Positions 1-8,238 of a stretch of DNA of 64,000 bases are shown here, one piece after another. The translations under genes were made by a program, and so were the position numbers. The notes under the pieces are model-generated. The model was given only the letters and a program-made list of their open reading frames with translations, was not told the DNA's origin and ran no database searches. Each line of letters begins with the position of its first letter. Within the stretch, counting starts at the first letter, position 1. This DNA comes from Palsa-504 sp963739615 (GTDB lineage: Bacteria; Actinomycetota; Actinomycetes; Streptosporangiales; Streptosporangiaceae), in contig CAVUBD010000008.1 in NCBI GenBank assembly GCA_963739615.1, positions 19,081-83,080 on the forward strand, in the 5' to 3' direction.

Positions 1-21
1 CTTCACCGCGGATCCGCGCGC

Positions 22-809
22 TCAGGAGCTGGTCTGCTGTCCTGGCGGTAATGCCGGCGGATCGGCTGATGCCGTCCCGGGCCCCTCCACTGCCGGCGGG
101 GCGGCAGATGCCGGCAGCTGCGCCTTCATCCGGGCCAGCTGGTCGTCCACGTCGTGGCCTGCGGTCAGGGCATCCAGCTCAGACTGGACGTCATCGCGTC
201 CGCCGGGCAGGGTAGCGTCCTCCAGGGCGCCGGAGGCCATCAGCTCGTCCAGCGCGCCAGCCCGGGCCTGCATCTGCTCGGTCTTGTCCTGAGCGCGCTG
301 CATGGCCATGCCGATGTCGCCCATCTCCTCGGAGATCCCGCTGACTGCCTCCCCGACGTGGGTCTCTGCCTCGGCGGCGGTGTAGGCGGCCTTGATGGTT
401 TCCTTGCGGGTCCGGAACGCATCCACCTTCGCCTGCAGCCGCTGCGAGGCGAGGGTGAGTTTCTCCTCCTCCGCCTGCAGTGACGCCTGCTGGTCCTGCA
501 GGTCGCTGATCTGGGAGGCTACAGCCGCCCGGCGGATCAGCGCCTCCCGGGCGAGATCCTCGCGCCCTGCGGCGAGCGCCTGCTGCGCCTGGCCCTGCAG
601 TTCCCGGCCGACAGCTGCAGCTGGGTGAGCTGCAGTTCGACGCGCTTGCGGCTGGTCGCCACGTCCGCAAGCCCGCGGCGCACCTTCTGCACCATCTCAA
701 GCTGCTGCTCGTAGGAGTAATCGAGCATCTCGCGGGGATCCTCGGCGCGGTCCAGTGCCTTGTTCGCCTTCACCCGGAACAGGGTGGCGATACGGCGGCT
801 GATGCTCAT
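22..809 (-). pseudogene. pspA: PspA/IM30 family membrane-stress protein, frameshifted
   Basis: PspA/IM30 proteins are coiled-coil ESCRT-III relatives that coat and stabilise stressed inner membranes. The start at 809 reads MSISRRIATLFRVKANKALD, the classic family N-terminus, and the rest is a long Glu/Gln/Arg-rich coiled coil ending in an Ala/Pro-rich tail. The frame breaks near 603-606: the first part stops making sense after QLTQLQLSA, and the good sequence (ELQGQAQQALAAG onwards) resumes one frame over. One missing G in a GGG run explains this. Rejoined, the protein has about 262 residues, normal for actinobacterial PspA. The break may be a sequencing error or a real null. The 5' end abuts a truncated membrane protein gene on the other strand. 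Confidence 0.85.
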
Positions 810-812
810 GTC

Positions 813-1163
813 GTGCTGCCCGCATTCATCCCCCTGGCCGTCATCGCGCTTGAGCCGACCAGGCGGCGAAAGCAGAAGATGGCGCCCTTCGCGCTGCTCG
901 GGGCCGTGATCGCCGTGACGCTGTTCACGGCGATGGTCCACGGCCCGGTCGGCGTGAGGCTGGCCCCGTACCACCTGTCTTACGGCATCCGGTTGCCTGA
1001 TGGCTTGGTGGTCGTCGCGCTGTATGTCGTGGCCGTATGCGGGCCGCTCCTGGCTAAGCGGCGCCTCGCGGGGTTCGGTGCATCATCTTGCGCAGCGGCA
1101 TCATGGCCGTGCGCCATCGGCCGGCCGCGGCGGGCCGCTGCGTGCGCGTGTGCGCGTTCGTGA
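813..1163 (+). pseudogene. C-terminal remnant of a DUF6629-like membrane protein
   Basis: The translated stretch has two hydrophobic segments (APFALLGAVIAVTLFTAMV and GLVVVALYVVAVCGPLL) separated by a short polar loop, and it resembles the C-terminal half of the actinobacterial multi-pass DUF6629 family. The N-terminal half, including the usual Cys-Trp-Ser start, is absent, because the sequence begins only 3 bases from the pspA start codon on the other strand. After about 1080 the reading drifts into Ala/Arg-rich noise. I infer an N-truncated remnant left by a rearrangement at about 810. The family name comes from memory of the motif and is moderately sure. Confidence 0.5.
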
Positions 1164-1724
1164 CCTCCGATGGCATGGGCGGGACGGTGCCGTCAGGGGA
1201 TGAGCGCGGCCGGGTGGTATCAGTGGCCGGATCCGGATGGGGTGCAGCTGGCTCGGGCATGGTGTCGTCCTTTCGCAGGTGGGGTCAGGGTGCCGCATCG
1301 CTATCGGCCGCCGCTGGGTTAGCGATAAGCTGGAACGTCGCGACGGAGGATGAGGAGTGGTGCGGTCGCGGATGCTAACCGACGCCAAGCAAGGCGGGCG
1401 TCAGCTGTCGGCGGCCGCTGCCTAGAGCTGTCATTGTGGCCCGGTGGCAGGCGCCAGCTGATCCGTGTCGTCGCCGAGCTGTCGGACGCGGCGGGGGCCT
1501 TCCTGGTGCGGGCGGTACATCACGAGACGCGTGGCTGGCAGTGGGTCAGCGAGCCGCTGTAGTGGCGGGTGGCGCAAACGGCCCGTGTCATCGCGGGGCG
1601 TGGAGCGTCGCGGCTGGGTAGTGTAGGTCAGGCCGAGGCTTCTCGTGCGCTGACGCTCTCGTTAGCGTCGCCTCAGGCGCGCGACGACCTGGTTCTGCCT
1701 GGGAACCGAGATGGGCGGCTGGAC
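1164..1724. other. Gene-free stretch
   Basis: No frame in this 560-base stretch shows a recognisable domain or a convincing start with a ribosome binding site. Open frames on both strands are Arg/Ala/Pro-rich shadows typical of non-coding high-GC DNA. It presumably holds the promoter of the downstream STAS gene. Confidence 0.5.
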
Positions 1725-2483
1725 ATGATGCCGCACGAAATTGATCGTTCTTTTCGTGGCCTTCCGTTTTCGGTCCGCGGTCAGGACGGGTGGGTCATCG
1801 TGACGATCAGCGGCGAGCTGGATATCGCGTGCGTTCCCGGGTTGCGTGAGCAGCTCCTGGGCGTGCTGGGCCCTCGTGCCTGCCGGATCGTCGTCGATCT
1901 GTCCGAGGTGACCTTCTGCGATGCGAGCGGGCTTGCCGTGCTGATTGGCGTCGGTCGCCGCGCCTGGCTGCTTGGCGGTGTTCTGCGCCTGGCTGCCCCC
2001 GCGCCTCCCGCGGCTGCAGTTCTCCGCCTGACCGGCCTCGACTTGCAGTTCGAGATCTTCGCCACGGTGCTGGCGGCCATCAGCGCGCCGGCTCGCCCGG
2101 CCGGTCCCGGAGCGAGCCTGCGCGGATACGCGCCTGCCGGTCAGCTCGGCACGCGGCCGGCCGGCTGTCCGGGACCGCTGCGGTGGGCGGCAGCCGCGGA
2201 TAACGACGACGTGCATGAGGCAGTCACCGCCCTGCTCGCTCATGCGGACGCGTGGCGTGATGCCGACCCCGACCGGCGGCTTACCCGCCCTCTTCGCGCG
2301 CTGGCCCGTGCGTGCGCCAGCGCGGATCATGCTGGTCTTATTGAGGCGGCACGGTCGTTGCTGACCGGTCTGCTCAGTCACCCGCTCACGCATTCCCCGG
2401 CGGTTGCCGCGACCGCGACCGAACTGCGGCGGCTCCTGGCCCCCCATCCGTATCGGCCTGCTGTCAGCGGACGGACCGGGTGA
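1725..2483 (+). CDS. STAS-domain anti-sigma factor antagonist-like protein with C-terminal extension
   Basis: STAS proteins bind anti-sigma factors and are switched by serine phosphorylation. Residues about 12-110 form a STAS domain: a beta strand DGWVIVTISGELDIA, the signature IVVDLSEVTFCDASGLAVLIG with Ser in the DASG loop (the usual phosphorylation site), and a C-terminal helix. The remaining 130 or so residues are a helical Ala/Arg-rich tail of unknown function containing several His and Asp residues. I start at the double ATG at 1725/1728; the open frame extends upstream to a GTG at 1569 but that part has no domain character. No RsbW-like kinase or sigma gene lies beside it, so its partner is unknown. 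Confidence 0.75.
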   Translation: MMPHEIDRSFRGLPFSVRGQDGWVIVTISGELDIACVPGLREQLLGVLGPRACRIVVDLSEVTFCDASGLAVLIGVGRRAWLLGGVLRLAAPAPPAAAVLRLTGLDLQFEIFATVLAAISAPARPAGPGASLRGYAPAGQLGTRPAGCPGPLRWAAAADNDDVHEAVTALLAHADAWRDADPDRRLTRPLRALARACASADHAGLIEAARSLLTGLLSHPLTHSPAVAATATELRRLLAPHPYRPAVSGRTG

Positions 2484-2644
2484 CGGTCTTAGAGAAAAGA
2501 CGATGAGGCCGAACGGGCCGTGATGCACGCCCCGGGCCCGGCTGTCGCCCGGGATGGCGTGCGGTACGCCGGGTACCGCGCTAAGGCGTTGCCATGGGGG
2601 CACGCCGGTCGTCTGTCGCTCGGTGAGCGAACTGGTTTCCACTG

Positions 2645-3272
2645 ATGTGGCGCCTTCGGCAACGTGGCCACTCACGTCCCGGAGACCGTTCTTTGACTGC
2701 TCTGCCTGCAGAAAAGTCCGTAGACGCTCGGGTTCTCGCTCCCGCTCGTGGCCAGGCTGGCCGGGGGTACACGATGGCATGCCGGCCGCGTGGCCTGGTG
2801 CTGGTGCCAACCCGCGAGCGGGCCTCCAGTCCTCGCCCGGCGTTTCCTGACCCGGCCGGCGCGGCACTGCGTTGACGATGCCTCCCCGCCTGCCCAGATC
2901 GTCCATCATCTGCTTACCGTCACGCCGGTCGGCCGGGTGGAGGTTGTCGCGACCCTGGCCAGCGGTGACAACCGCGTGCTGATCTTCACCAGGACCAGGC
3001 GCGGAGCGCAGAAGCTAGCCCGTCAGCTGAACATGGCCGGGGGCCCGCGGCAGAATTGCACGGGAACCTGGCCCAGGGTGCTCGCAGCCGTAACCTGGCG
3101 GCGTTCGGATCCGGCGAGGTGCGCGTCATGGTGGCGACCGGCGTCGCTGCCCGCGGTCTCCATGTGGACGGCATCGACCTGGTGATCCACGCCGATCCCC
3201 CGGCCGGGCACAAGGCCTACGTGCACCGATCTGGCCGGACGGCCCGCAGCGGCAGCGGTTACGCCCGAGAAA
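2645..3272 (+). pseudogene. DEAD-box RNA helicase remnant, core deleted
   Basis: Pieces of a DEAD-box helicase appear in order but in changing frames. Motif Ia reads LVLVPTRER (normally PTRELA) near 2795-2825. Domain 2 begins with VLIFTRTRRGAQKLARQL near 2975-3030, followed after a frame change near 3045 by LHGNLAQGARSRNLAAFGSG, motif V as VMVATGVAARGLHVDGIDLV, and motif VI as YVHRSGRTARSG. The P-loop (motif I), the DEAD motif (II) and the SAT motif (III) are missing: the sequence jumps from motif Ia almost directly to domain 2, so roughly 130 residues are deleted. The product cannot be a working helicase. Confidence 0.8.
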
Positions 3273-3430
3273 TAGCGGGCTGTGCGCCGGGACCGGAGTT
3301 TTCATGCCCGGGACATTACGGGCGCGGCGCTATCAACGTCGGCCGCTGGCATTGCCGCGTGCATTTTCTCGACCTGGCCGTTGTCGTGTTTTTGTGCAGC
3401 TTCGGCTGCGTTCAGAGAGGAACGACCGCC

Positions 3431-3800
3431 ATGACTGACCAGCTCGCTGTCGGCTACGAAGGCACGGAGCCGTTCCCGGGCGGCGGCCGCACGCCGCGCA
3501 CCTTCGAAGGCGGGGTCCGGGTAGCGGTGACATCCGCGATCGTCATCGTGCCGTTCGCCGGGCTGGCGGTGACGGCATGGCTCGTCTGGGGCCACGGCCT
3601 GCACCTCACCGACATCCTGCTCGCGGCGGCTTTCTACCTGATGACGGGGCTCGGGGTGACCATCGGCTTCCACCGGCTGCTCACCCACCGCAGCTTCACG
3701 GCCGCGCCGGCGCTGCGGGTCGTGCTGGCTATCGCGGGATCGATTGAGCTTCGAGGGCGAGGTCATCGGCTGGGTCGCCATCCACCGCCGTCATTCGCGT
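3431..3800 (+). pseudogene. Fatty acid desaturase remnant (acyl-CoA delta-9 type)
   Basis: The ATG at 3431 has a GAGAGG box before it. The reading shows two membrane helices (AIVIVPFAGLAVTAWLVWG and ILLAAAFYLMTGLGVTIGF) and the first histidine box HRLLTHRSF typical of membrane di-iron desaturases. After LAIAGS the frame slips near 3742, and the next frame gives SFEGEVIGWVAIHRRHS, the second box region (normally HRRHH). Nothing resembling the C-terminal half or the third box follows, so the gene is both frameshifted and truncated. It is a clear remnant of the family that desaturates fatty acyl chains at the membrane. Confidence 0.75.
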
Positions 3801-3945
3801 CTTCGAGCGCTTCGGCTGGGCGACCGGCCTGCACTGGCCTGTCCCGGCCCGCCTGGACGGCCGTCGTCGCGATCACGGCCGAGCCCAGGCGCGACCGGTA
3901 TTCCAGGACCGCGAGGCGCTGGTCTCGCCGGTACCCCGCTTGACC

Positions 3946-4001
3946 GTGAACAATGTTCACACTACAGTGAACAGTGTAGCTCGGAACTGAATAGTGTTCA
4001 C
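3946..4001. promoter_or_regulatory. Three phased operator-like half-palindromes upstream of hsp20
   Basis: A perfect 6-3-6 palindrome GTGAACAATGTTCAC lies at 3946-3960. A second copy at 3967-3981 keeps the left half (GTGAAC AGT) and a third at 3987-4001 keeps the right half (AGT GTTCAC). Their centres are 21 and 20 bases apart, two turns of the helix, so three dimers could line up on one face. The shape resembles TetR-family sites; it is not the HspR-type HAIR element usually found before actinobacterial heat-shock genes. It lies about 60-115 bases upstream of the hsp20 start. The regulator is not identifiable in this window. Confidence 0.55.
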
Positions 4002-4062
4002 CTGAGCGGTGTTCTTCCGGGTCGCCGGGCCATCGGCCCGGCCAGATGCAAGGGAGAACAAG

Positions 4063-4566
4063 ATGACAATCACGACAGGCTGGGAACTGTTTGAAGACCT
4101 ACGTGCCGCGCAGGACGAGATGCTGCGGGCGACCAGGGGACACGGCTGGCGGCCCGGCCAGCAGATCACCAGCGGCACTACCTCCGCGGCCTGGCCGCCG
4201 CCGGTCGACATATCCGAAACCAAGGACGCCTACCTGGTGGCGGTCGAGCTTCCCGGCGTCAAGGCCGACGAGCTGGAGATCACCTTCGAGGACGGCCTAC
4301 TGACGATCCAGGGGGAGCGGCGCTTCGCGCACGACTCCGCCGATGAGAAGATGCACCGGGCCGAGCGTTATTACGGTGCCTTCCGCCGTTCGATCACGCT
4401 CCCCAGCCACGTAGAGGCGGACAAGATCGAAGCCTCGACGCAGGACGGCGTGCTGCAGATCATGGTCCCCAAGTCGCCGGAAGTACAAGCCAAGCACATC
4501 CAGGTGCGCGCCGGCCAGGGGCACACCGTCCTCACGCAAGGCGCAACGGTCCAGGACGGCAGCTGA
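4063..4566 (+). CDS. hsp20: Hsp20/alpha-crystallin small heat-shock protein
   Basis: This is an ATP-independent holdase that binds unfolding proteins in large oligomers in the cytoplasm. The 167-residue length is normal. The alpha-crystallin domain covers about residues 48-150: it starts VDISETKDAYLVAVELPGV, continues with LEITFEDGLLTIQGER, then the dimer-swap strand region and FRRSITLPSHVEADKIEAST, and ends DGVLQIMVPK. The C-terminus lacks a clear IXI motif. The ATG at 4063 follows AGGGAGA with ideal spacing. It is monocistronic, with a strong hairpin after the stop and an unusual phased palindrome array upstream that suggests control by a specific repressor. Confidence 0.92.
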   Translation: MTITTGWELFEDLRAAQDEMLRATRGHGWRPGQQITSGTTSAAWPPPVDISETKDAYLVAVELPGVKADELEITFEDGLLTIQGERRFAHDSADEKMHRAERYYGAFRRSITLPSHVEADKIEASTQDGVLQIMVPKSPEVQAKHIQVRAGQGHTVLTQGATVQDGS

Positions 4567-4619
4567 CAGCAAAGCCGCGGCCGCACCGGCCAAGGACCGC
4601 CACCCTGGGAGAAGGTCCT

Positions 4620-4655
4620 CCTGCCGTCACCGCGCAATACCGCGGTGACGGCAGG
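4620..4655 (+). terminator. Strong stem-loop after hsp20
   Basis: A perfect 15-base-pair stem (CCTGCCGTCACCGCG and its complement) closes a 6-base loop, 53 bases after the hsp20 stop. There is no T run behind it, as is common for actinobacterial terminators. It may serve as a terminator or an mRNA-stabilising 3' end. Confidence 0.65.
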
Positions 4656-4691
4656 AAGCACAGGCCCGTCGTATCCGGAAGGGCAGAGACC

Positions 4692-4955
4692 ATGTCCAGT
4701 ACCACCGAATCCCGGGCGGCGATCAGCCTGACGCCGCCCGCTACGCCACGGCTGCGCCTGCAACCGGATAGCCCCGCCTACTCGCTGCTGGACGGCGGCT
4801 GGTGGCCCCGGTCGGCCGACCCGGCCACGGAATCGCTGTCCGTGGCCGTGATTGCCGCGCCCTGGCGGTGACCACCGTGCGAGCCTCATCGTCTCCTGGC
4901 AACGCTGGGAAATCCCGCAAGGCATGGCCGGGACTTGGCCGCACGGTGCCCTGAT
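4692..4955 (+). pseudogene. DUF5994-like protein, truncated by frameshift
   Basis: The reading MSSTTESRAAISLTPPATPR, then LRLQP and LLDGGWWPRSADPATE, matches the opening of the actinobacterial DUF5994 family, whose hallmark is LDGAWWPRSRD near residue 40. Family members have about 150 residues. Here the family-like part ends near 4850 and the frame runs on as Ser/Arg-rich noise to a stop at 4953. The start follows GGGCAGAGACC, a weak ribosome binding site. The function of the family is not known to me. I judge it a truncated copy. Confidence 0.5.
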
Positions 4956-5036
4956 GGTGGCCGGGCGATGGTGTACTGGTGGCTGGATCGTGGGAAGGAT
5001 CAAAGTGGCTGCGTTCTCCCCTCGCCCGGCCAGCTC

Positions 5037-5297
5037 TCACATGTACTGGCCCGTCGCCGCACTGTCTGTCTTCGACACCCGCACCGATACCACGTTGGCC
5101 AGGTTGATGATCACGCCACTCTGGCCGGCCTCGCGGTCATATCTCGCCTGGGTCAAGACCAGGCTGCGCCGGTCGTCCAGCGCCTGAGCGATGGCCTCAA
5201 GCGCCTCGCGCTCCCCGCCGAAGTCCTCCGTCACCACGGAGACGTCTTCACCGCCCACCGGGTGAAATCGCATGATCAGCACGATGTTGTCAGCCAC
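5037..5297 (-). CDS. Small conserved actinobacterial protein of unknown function
   Basis: This 86-residue acidic protein reads MADNIVLIMRFHPVGGEDVS at its start and ends in a well-formed segment QSGVIINLANVVSVRVSKTD. The pattern of two beta strands, a helix (GEREALEAIAQALDDRR) and two more strands suggests a small alpha/beta fold. I recognise the C-terminal segment as common in actinobacterial hypothetical proteins but know no function. The frame is intact, and its codon usage stands out from the noise around it. Confidence 0.65.
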   Translation of the reverse strand: MADNIVLIMRFHPVGGEDVSVVTEDFGGEREALEAIAQALDDRRSLVLTQARYDREAGQSGVIINLANVVSVRVSKTDSAATGQYM

Positions 5298-6031
5298 AGC
5301 CGATACCTCCCTGCCAGAATCCGGAAGACCGCCCGGCCGGGCGCCGTGGCCCGGGAGCCCTCATCCGGCGGGGGCACTGCGGATCCGGATACTGTCAAGT
5401 GTGCCTCGCCGCCGGTCCGGCAAAGCCCGGCCCAGGTGGCCGGGCACCTCTGCCCGCCAGCGACACCCGCAGCGACCGGCAAGCTGGCCCGGCACGCCAC
5501 AAGACCAGGCCTCAGTCATGAGGCCCCCCGGCGAACCGTCCCCGGGTGTTGGCCGCCGTTCTTTTTGAGCGTGAAATCGGCCTCTGGCGTCATTGCCGGT
5601 GAGCGTCACCTTCGGCGTTGCGGTAACGGGCGCGCGATGACACCCTGAGCAGCCCTGGCCGCTCTCCCTCCAACTGGGGCCGGCGACGGGCGCGGACGCT
5701 CACGGTGTCGTCCCGGCACCTGGTAGGGCGGGACTAGCTGTGCATCACCGCCTCGGCGCCTCCCGACCAGTAGTGCCCGCCAGGACGCGTTCCGCCGCAG
5801 GGTTCAGGACAGCAGGCTGATCACGGCCCCGTTCCCCGGCACCCGCCGGGGAACGGGTGACCACCTTGATGCGAACTAAGTTAAGGCGTCCGGCCGCGTC
5901 GCCCAGCCGCTAAGCGGACGGTTGTGCTGCAGTTGGCAGTGAGCATCGGTACTTGGCTTCGGGACGAAGAGCCCCCTGGCACGGCCGAATCTATAGCTCA
6001 CTCCGGCCAGGCGTGGAGTGGTGGTAACGAC
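5298..6031. other. Gene-free stretch
   Basis: About 730 bases without a gene I can support. Frames here are Pro/Arg/Gly-rich and carry no motif or start signal. A short C/G inverted repeat occurs near 5825-5860 (CCGTTCCCCGG and CCGGGGAACGG around a short loop), which may be a terminator-like hairpin. Confidence 0.45.
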
Positions 6032-6454
6032 TTAGGGGCGACCTGGGTGGCGGCGGGAGTAGGTGATGTTGATGACCGCAATGACAGCCCAGATCAGCAC
6101 GACGAGGATCACCTGGGCGGTACTGACCGAGCTGGTGCTCGTCATCACGGATGCCCGGAATGGCCCCACATTGACTGTTGCCTTGGGTGTGACTCCGTGG
6201 GCCGACAAGGAATGCAGCGTTACAGCCGTGGCGCCGATGCCTAGCCCGACCGAGCCCAGACCCATGGCGAGGTTCGCCCATGCGGTCTGGCTGGGCTGGA
6301 TGCCACGCTGGGCCAGCCGGGCGTCTACTTGCTTGTCGATCTCCGAGCTGATCTTCTCGACTAGCCCCTCGGCTACGGCATGGTCATACGCTTCGCCGAG
6401 TTCGGTGTGCACGGCCGTCGCTATGGCGATGTCTTCGTGTGCCAGCTCGTCCAT
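6032..6454 (-). CDS. Small two-helix membrane protein, unknown function
   Basis: This intact 140-residue frame has an acidic, Ala-rich N-terminal half (EDIAIATAVHTELGEAYDHA, then EKISSEIDKQVDARLAQRG) that is probably helical and cytoplasmic. Two membrane segments follow, at about residues 59-80 (LAMGLGSVGLGIGATAVTLH) and 112-131 (AQVILVVLIWAVIAVINITY). It ends in a basic cap, SRRHPGRP. I do not recognise the family. The layout resembles small actinobacterial integral membrane proteins of unknown role. It stands alone with no coupled neighbour. Confidence 0.6.
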   Translation of the reverse strand: MDELAHEDIAIATAVHTELGEAYDHAVAEGLVEKISSEIDKQVDARLAQRGIQPSQTAWANLAMGLGSVGLGIGATAVTLHSLSAHGVTPKATVNVGPFRASVMTSTSSVSTAQVILVVLIWAVIAVINITYSRRHPGRP

Positions 6455-6514
6455 GAGGCGAAGATATGTCGCGATCGAGGCCCTGGCAACGGCTACGTCG
6501 CAGCTGCTCGTGCT

Positions 6515-6799
6515 CTAGGCGCGCCGGCGGTCACCCTTGACGACCTGATCAGCGCCGTCATTGAACGGAGGAAGATCACTGGCAGGGGCCCTACCCTGAT
6601 ACCCATTCTGTTCCAGGGCGGGAGCCAGGTGCGCGGCCAGCGCAGCCTGGGTGTCCCGCCGGCCTGCGGCCGGGCTGACATCCGGGCACCATACCCGGCC
6701 GTATCCCCGCAGATGCCCGGCAACGCCGTCCCAGGCCTGCGGCGTCAGCGGCGTGCCATGCAACAGCACCCACCGTTCCCCGGGCCCGCCCATGCCCAT
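6515..6799 (-). pseudogene. Alpha/beta hydrolase N-terminal remnant
   Basis: From the ATG at 6799 the reading MGMGGPGERWVLLHGTPLTP has the first strand and oxyanion HG motif of an alpha/beta hydrolase, followed by AWDGVAGHLRGYGRVWCPDV. After about 60 residues (LAAHLAPAL) the family pattern stops. The nucleophile elbow GxSxG, the acid and the histidine are all missing. About three quarters of the gene is gone. Confidence 0.6.
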
Positions 6800-6895
6800 T
6801 ACTATGCCCAAGCCGGGCGGCGCACCCCCGCGGGTGCTCGCAGTTGCAGTCCGGCAGCCGGAGGGGCTCAGACGCCGGGTGGTCACGTACAGCAC

Positions 6896-7200
6896 TCCAG
6901 CACGCCACCGCGATCGAGCGCTGAACCGGCGTTAGATGCGGCTCTGGAGCACGGTCCTTGAGTCGCCGTTGCCGCGCATGGCGGGTAATCTGCGTGCTCC
7001 TGGGCTACCCCGCGAGGGTCAGGGCGATGTCCTGGCGTCATTGTGGTCCGACCAGATCGGCAGGCGCTGGTCACACCGCTCTGGCTCTCGCCGGATTTCT
7101 TGATGATCCTCGCCCGCCGGGCCGCCTGCCTGCCCGGCCGCCGGAAATAACCCGCTGAGGATGAGGCGCGATATCTCGTCGCATGGGAGCCTGGCAAGAT
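6896..7200. other. Gene-free stretch
   Basis: About 300 bases between a hydrolase remnant and a lipoprotein gene. I see no coding pattern. It should contain the promoter of the lipoprotein gene, but I cannot point to clear -35 and -10 boxes. Confidence 0.4.
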
Positions 7201-7719
7201 ATGAAACCAGGAACTGGGACCGGGACCGCCCGGTGGAAGCTCGTCATGATCGCGGGTGGCCTCGTGCTGCTGGCAGCCGGATGCGGATCCGGCGGCGGCA
7301 CCTCAGGCGCGCCCTCCAGCCCGACCTCATCGTCCACGGCAGCTTCCCCGGCGGCGTCAGCGTCGGATTCGGTTCTGTGCGCCGACGCCGCTGCCTTGCG
7401 CGCCTCGCTGGACAAGCTGAGGCAGGTCAAGGTGGGGGCAGGCACGGTGAATGAGATCACCGCTGACCTCAACGACGTCAAGACAGCCCTGACGACCTTC
7501 GCGAACAATGCGCGGGGTCAATGGCAGACCCAGACCAGCTCGCTGAATTCGGCGCTCGCCAAGCTAAAGACGTCGGTCAGCAACCTGGCCGCGCATCCCG
7601 GCGTCAGCACGGTCTCAGGCGTTGCGGCCGCCCTCGGCGGGGTCAACACGGCGGCGCAGAATCTCCTGTCCGCGGTGAACACGAGCTGCCCCTCCGCATC
7701 CTCGTCATCCAGCGCGTGA
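7201..7719 (+). CDS. Secreted lipoprotein, unknown function
   Basis: The 172-residue protein begins with a basic stretch, a hydrophobic segment (LVMIAGGLVLLAAG) and a lipobox LLAAGC with Cys at residue 28, so it should be lipidated and held on the outer face of the membrane. A Ser/Thr/Pro/Ala-rich linker follows. The mature domain is helical (ALRASLDKLRQVKVGAGTVN, then LNSALAKLKTSVSNLAAH) with a single late Cys near the Ser-rich end, suggesting a three- or four-helix bundle. I start at ATG 7201, nine bases after GGGAG; an in-frame ATG at 7183 is possible. No function can be assigned. Confidence 0.8.
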   Translation: MKPGTGTGTARWKLVMIAGGLVLLAAGCGSGGGTSGAPSSPTSSSTAASPAASASDSVLCADAAALRASLDKLRQVKVGAGTVNEITADLNDVKTALTTFANNARGQWQTQTSSLNSALAKLKTSVSNLAAHPGVSTVSGVAAALGGVNTAAQNLLSAVNTSCPSASSSSSA

Positions 7720-8238
7720 ACGTCAACCAGGCAGAAGCCGGCCATGCGCCCTTACCGCAGCACTGCAGAGCACGATTCCTGCCCCGTCGCTCCCGCCGGG
7801 CAACCCCTTAATTAGCCATGCAATCGTGGAGCAGCCGGTAAAGGGCCAATCGAATGTAACTCCTCACTTGTCACTTCCGTATTCCAGGCAACAATCACTC
7901 ACCACGGCCAACTGGATCGCCATCGTCGTGCTGTTCGTATGGGGCGGCCCTCACCGGCAGCTAGGAGAGGTGTCAGTTCCGCCCAAGCCGATCATGAGTG
8001 CCGCCATGGCTTTCTGGACCAGCTGACGCCGTCCGAAACGTGGCCGACAAGCTGCTGTACGCCTGCCTGGCCGCCCATACCTCGGCTTCGGCCGCCGAGC
8101 AGCCGCTCTGAGCGGGCCGGAAGTTGCAGCCACGCCAGCCGAAGAAAACGCGGAACGACGGATCAGAGACGCCCGCAGCGGCTGGGTAGCTTCCGCGGGG
8201 TGGTTTCGGCTGGCGGGTTCGGGGATGTCTGCCGGGTT
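7720..8238. other. Gene-free stretch
   Basis: About 520 bases after the lipoprotein gene. One frame near 7826-8026 contains a short hydrophobic run (ANWIAIVVLFVWGG) but no domain and no convincing start. I see nothing else. Confidence 0.4.
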
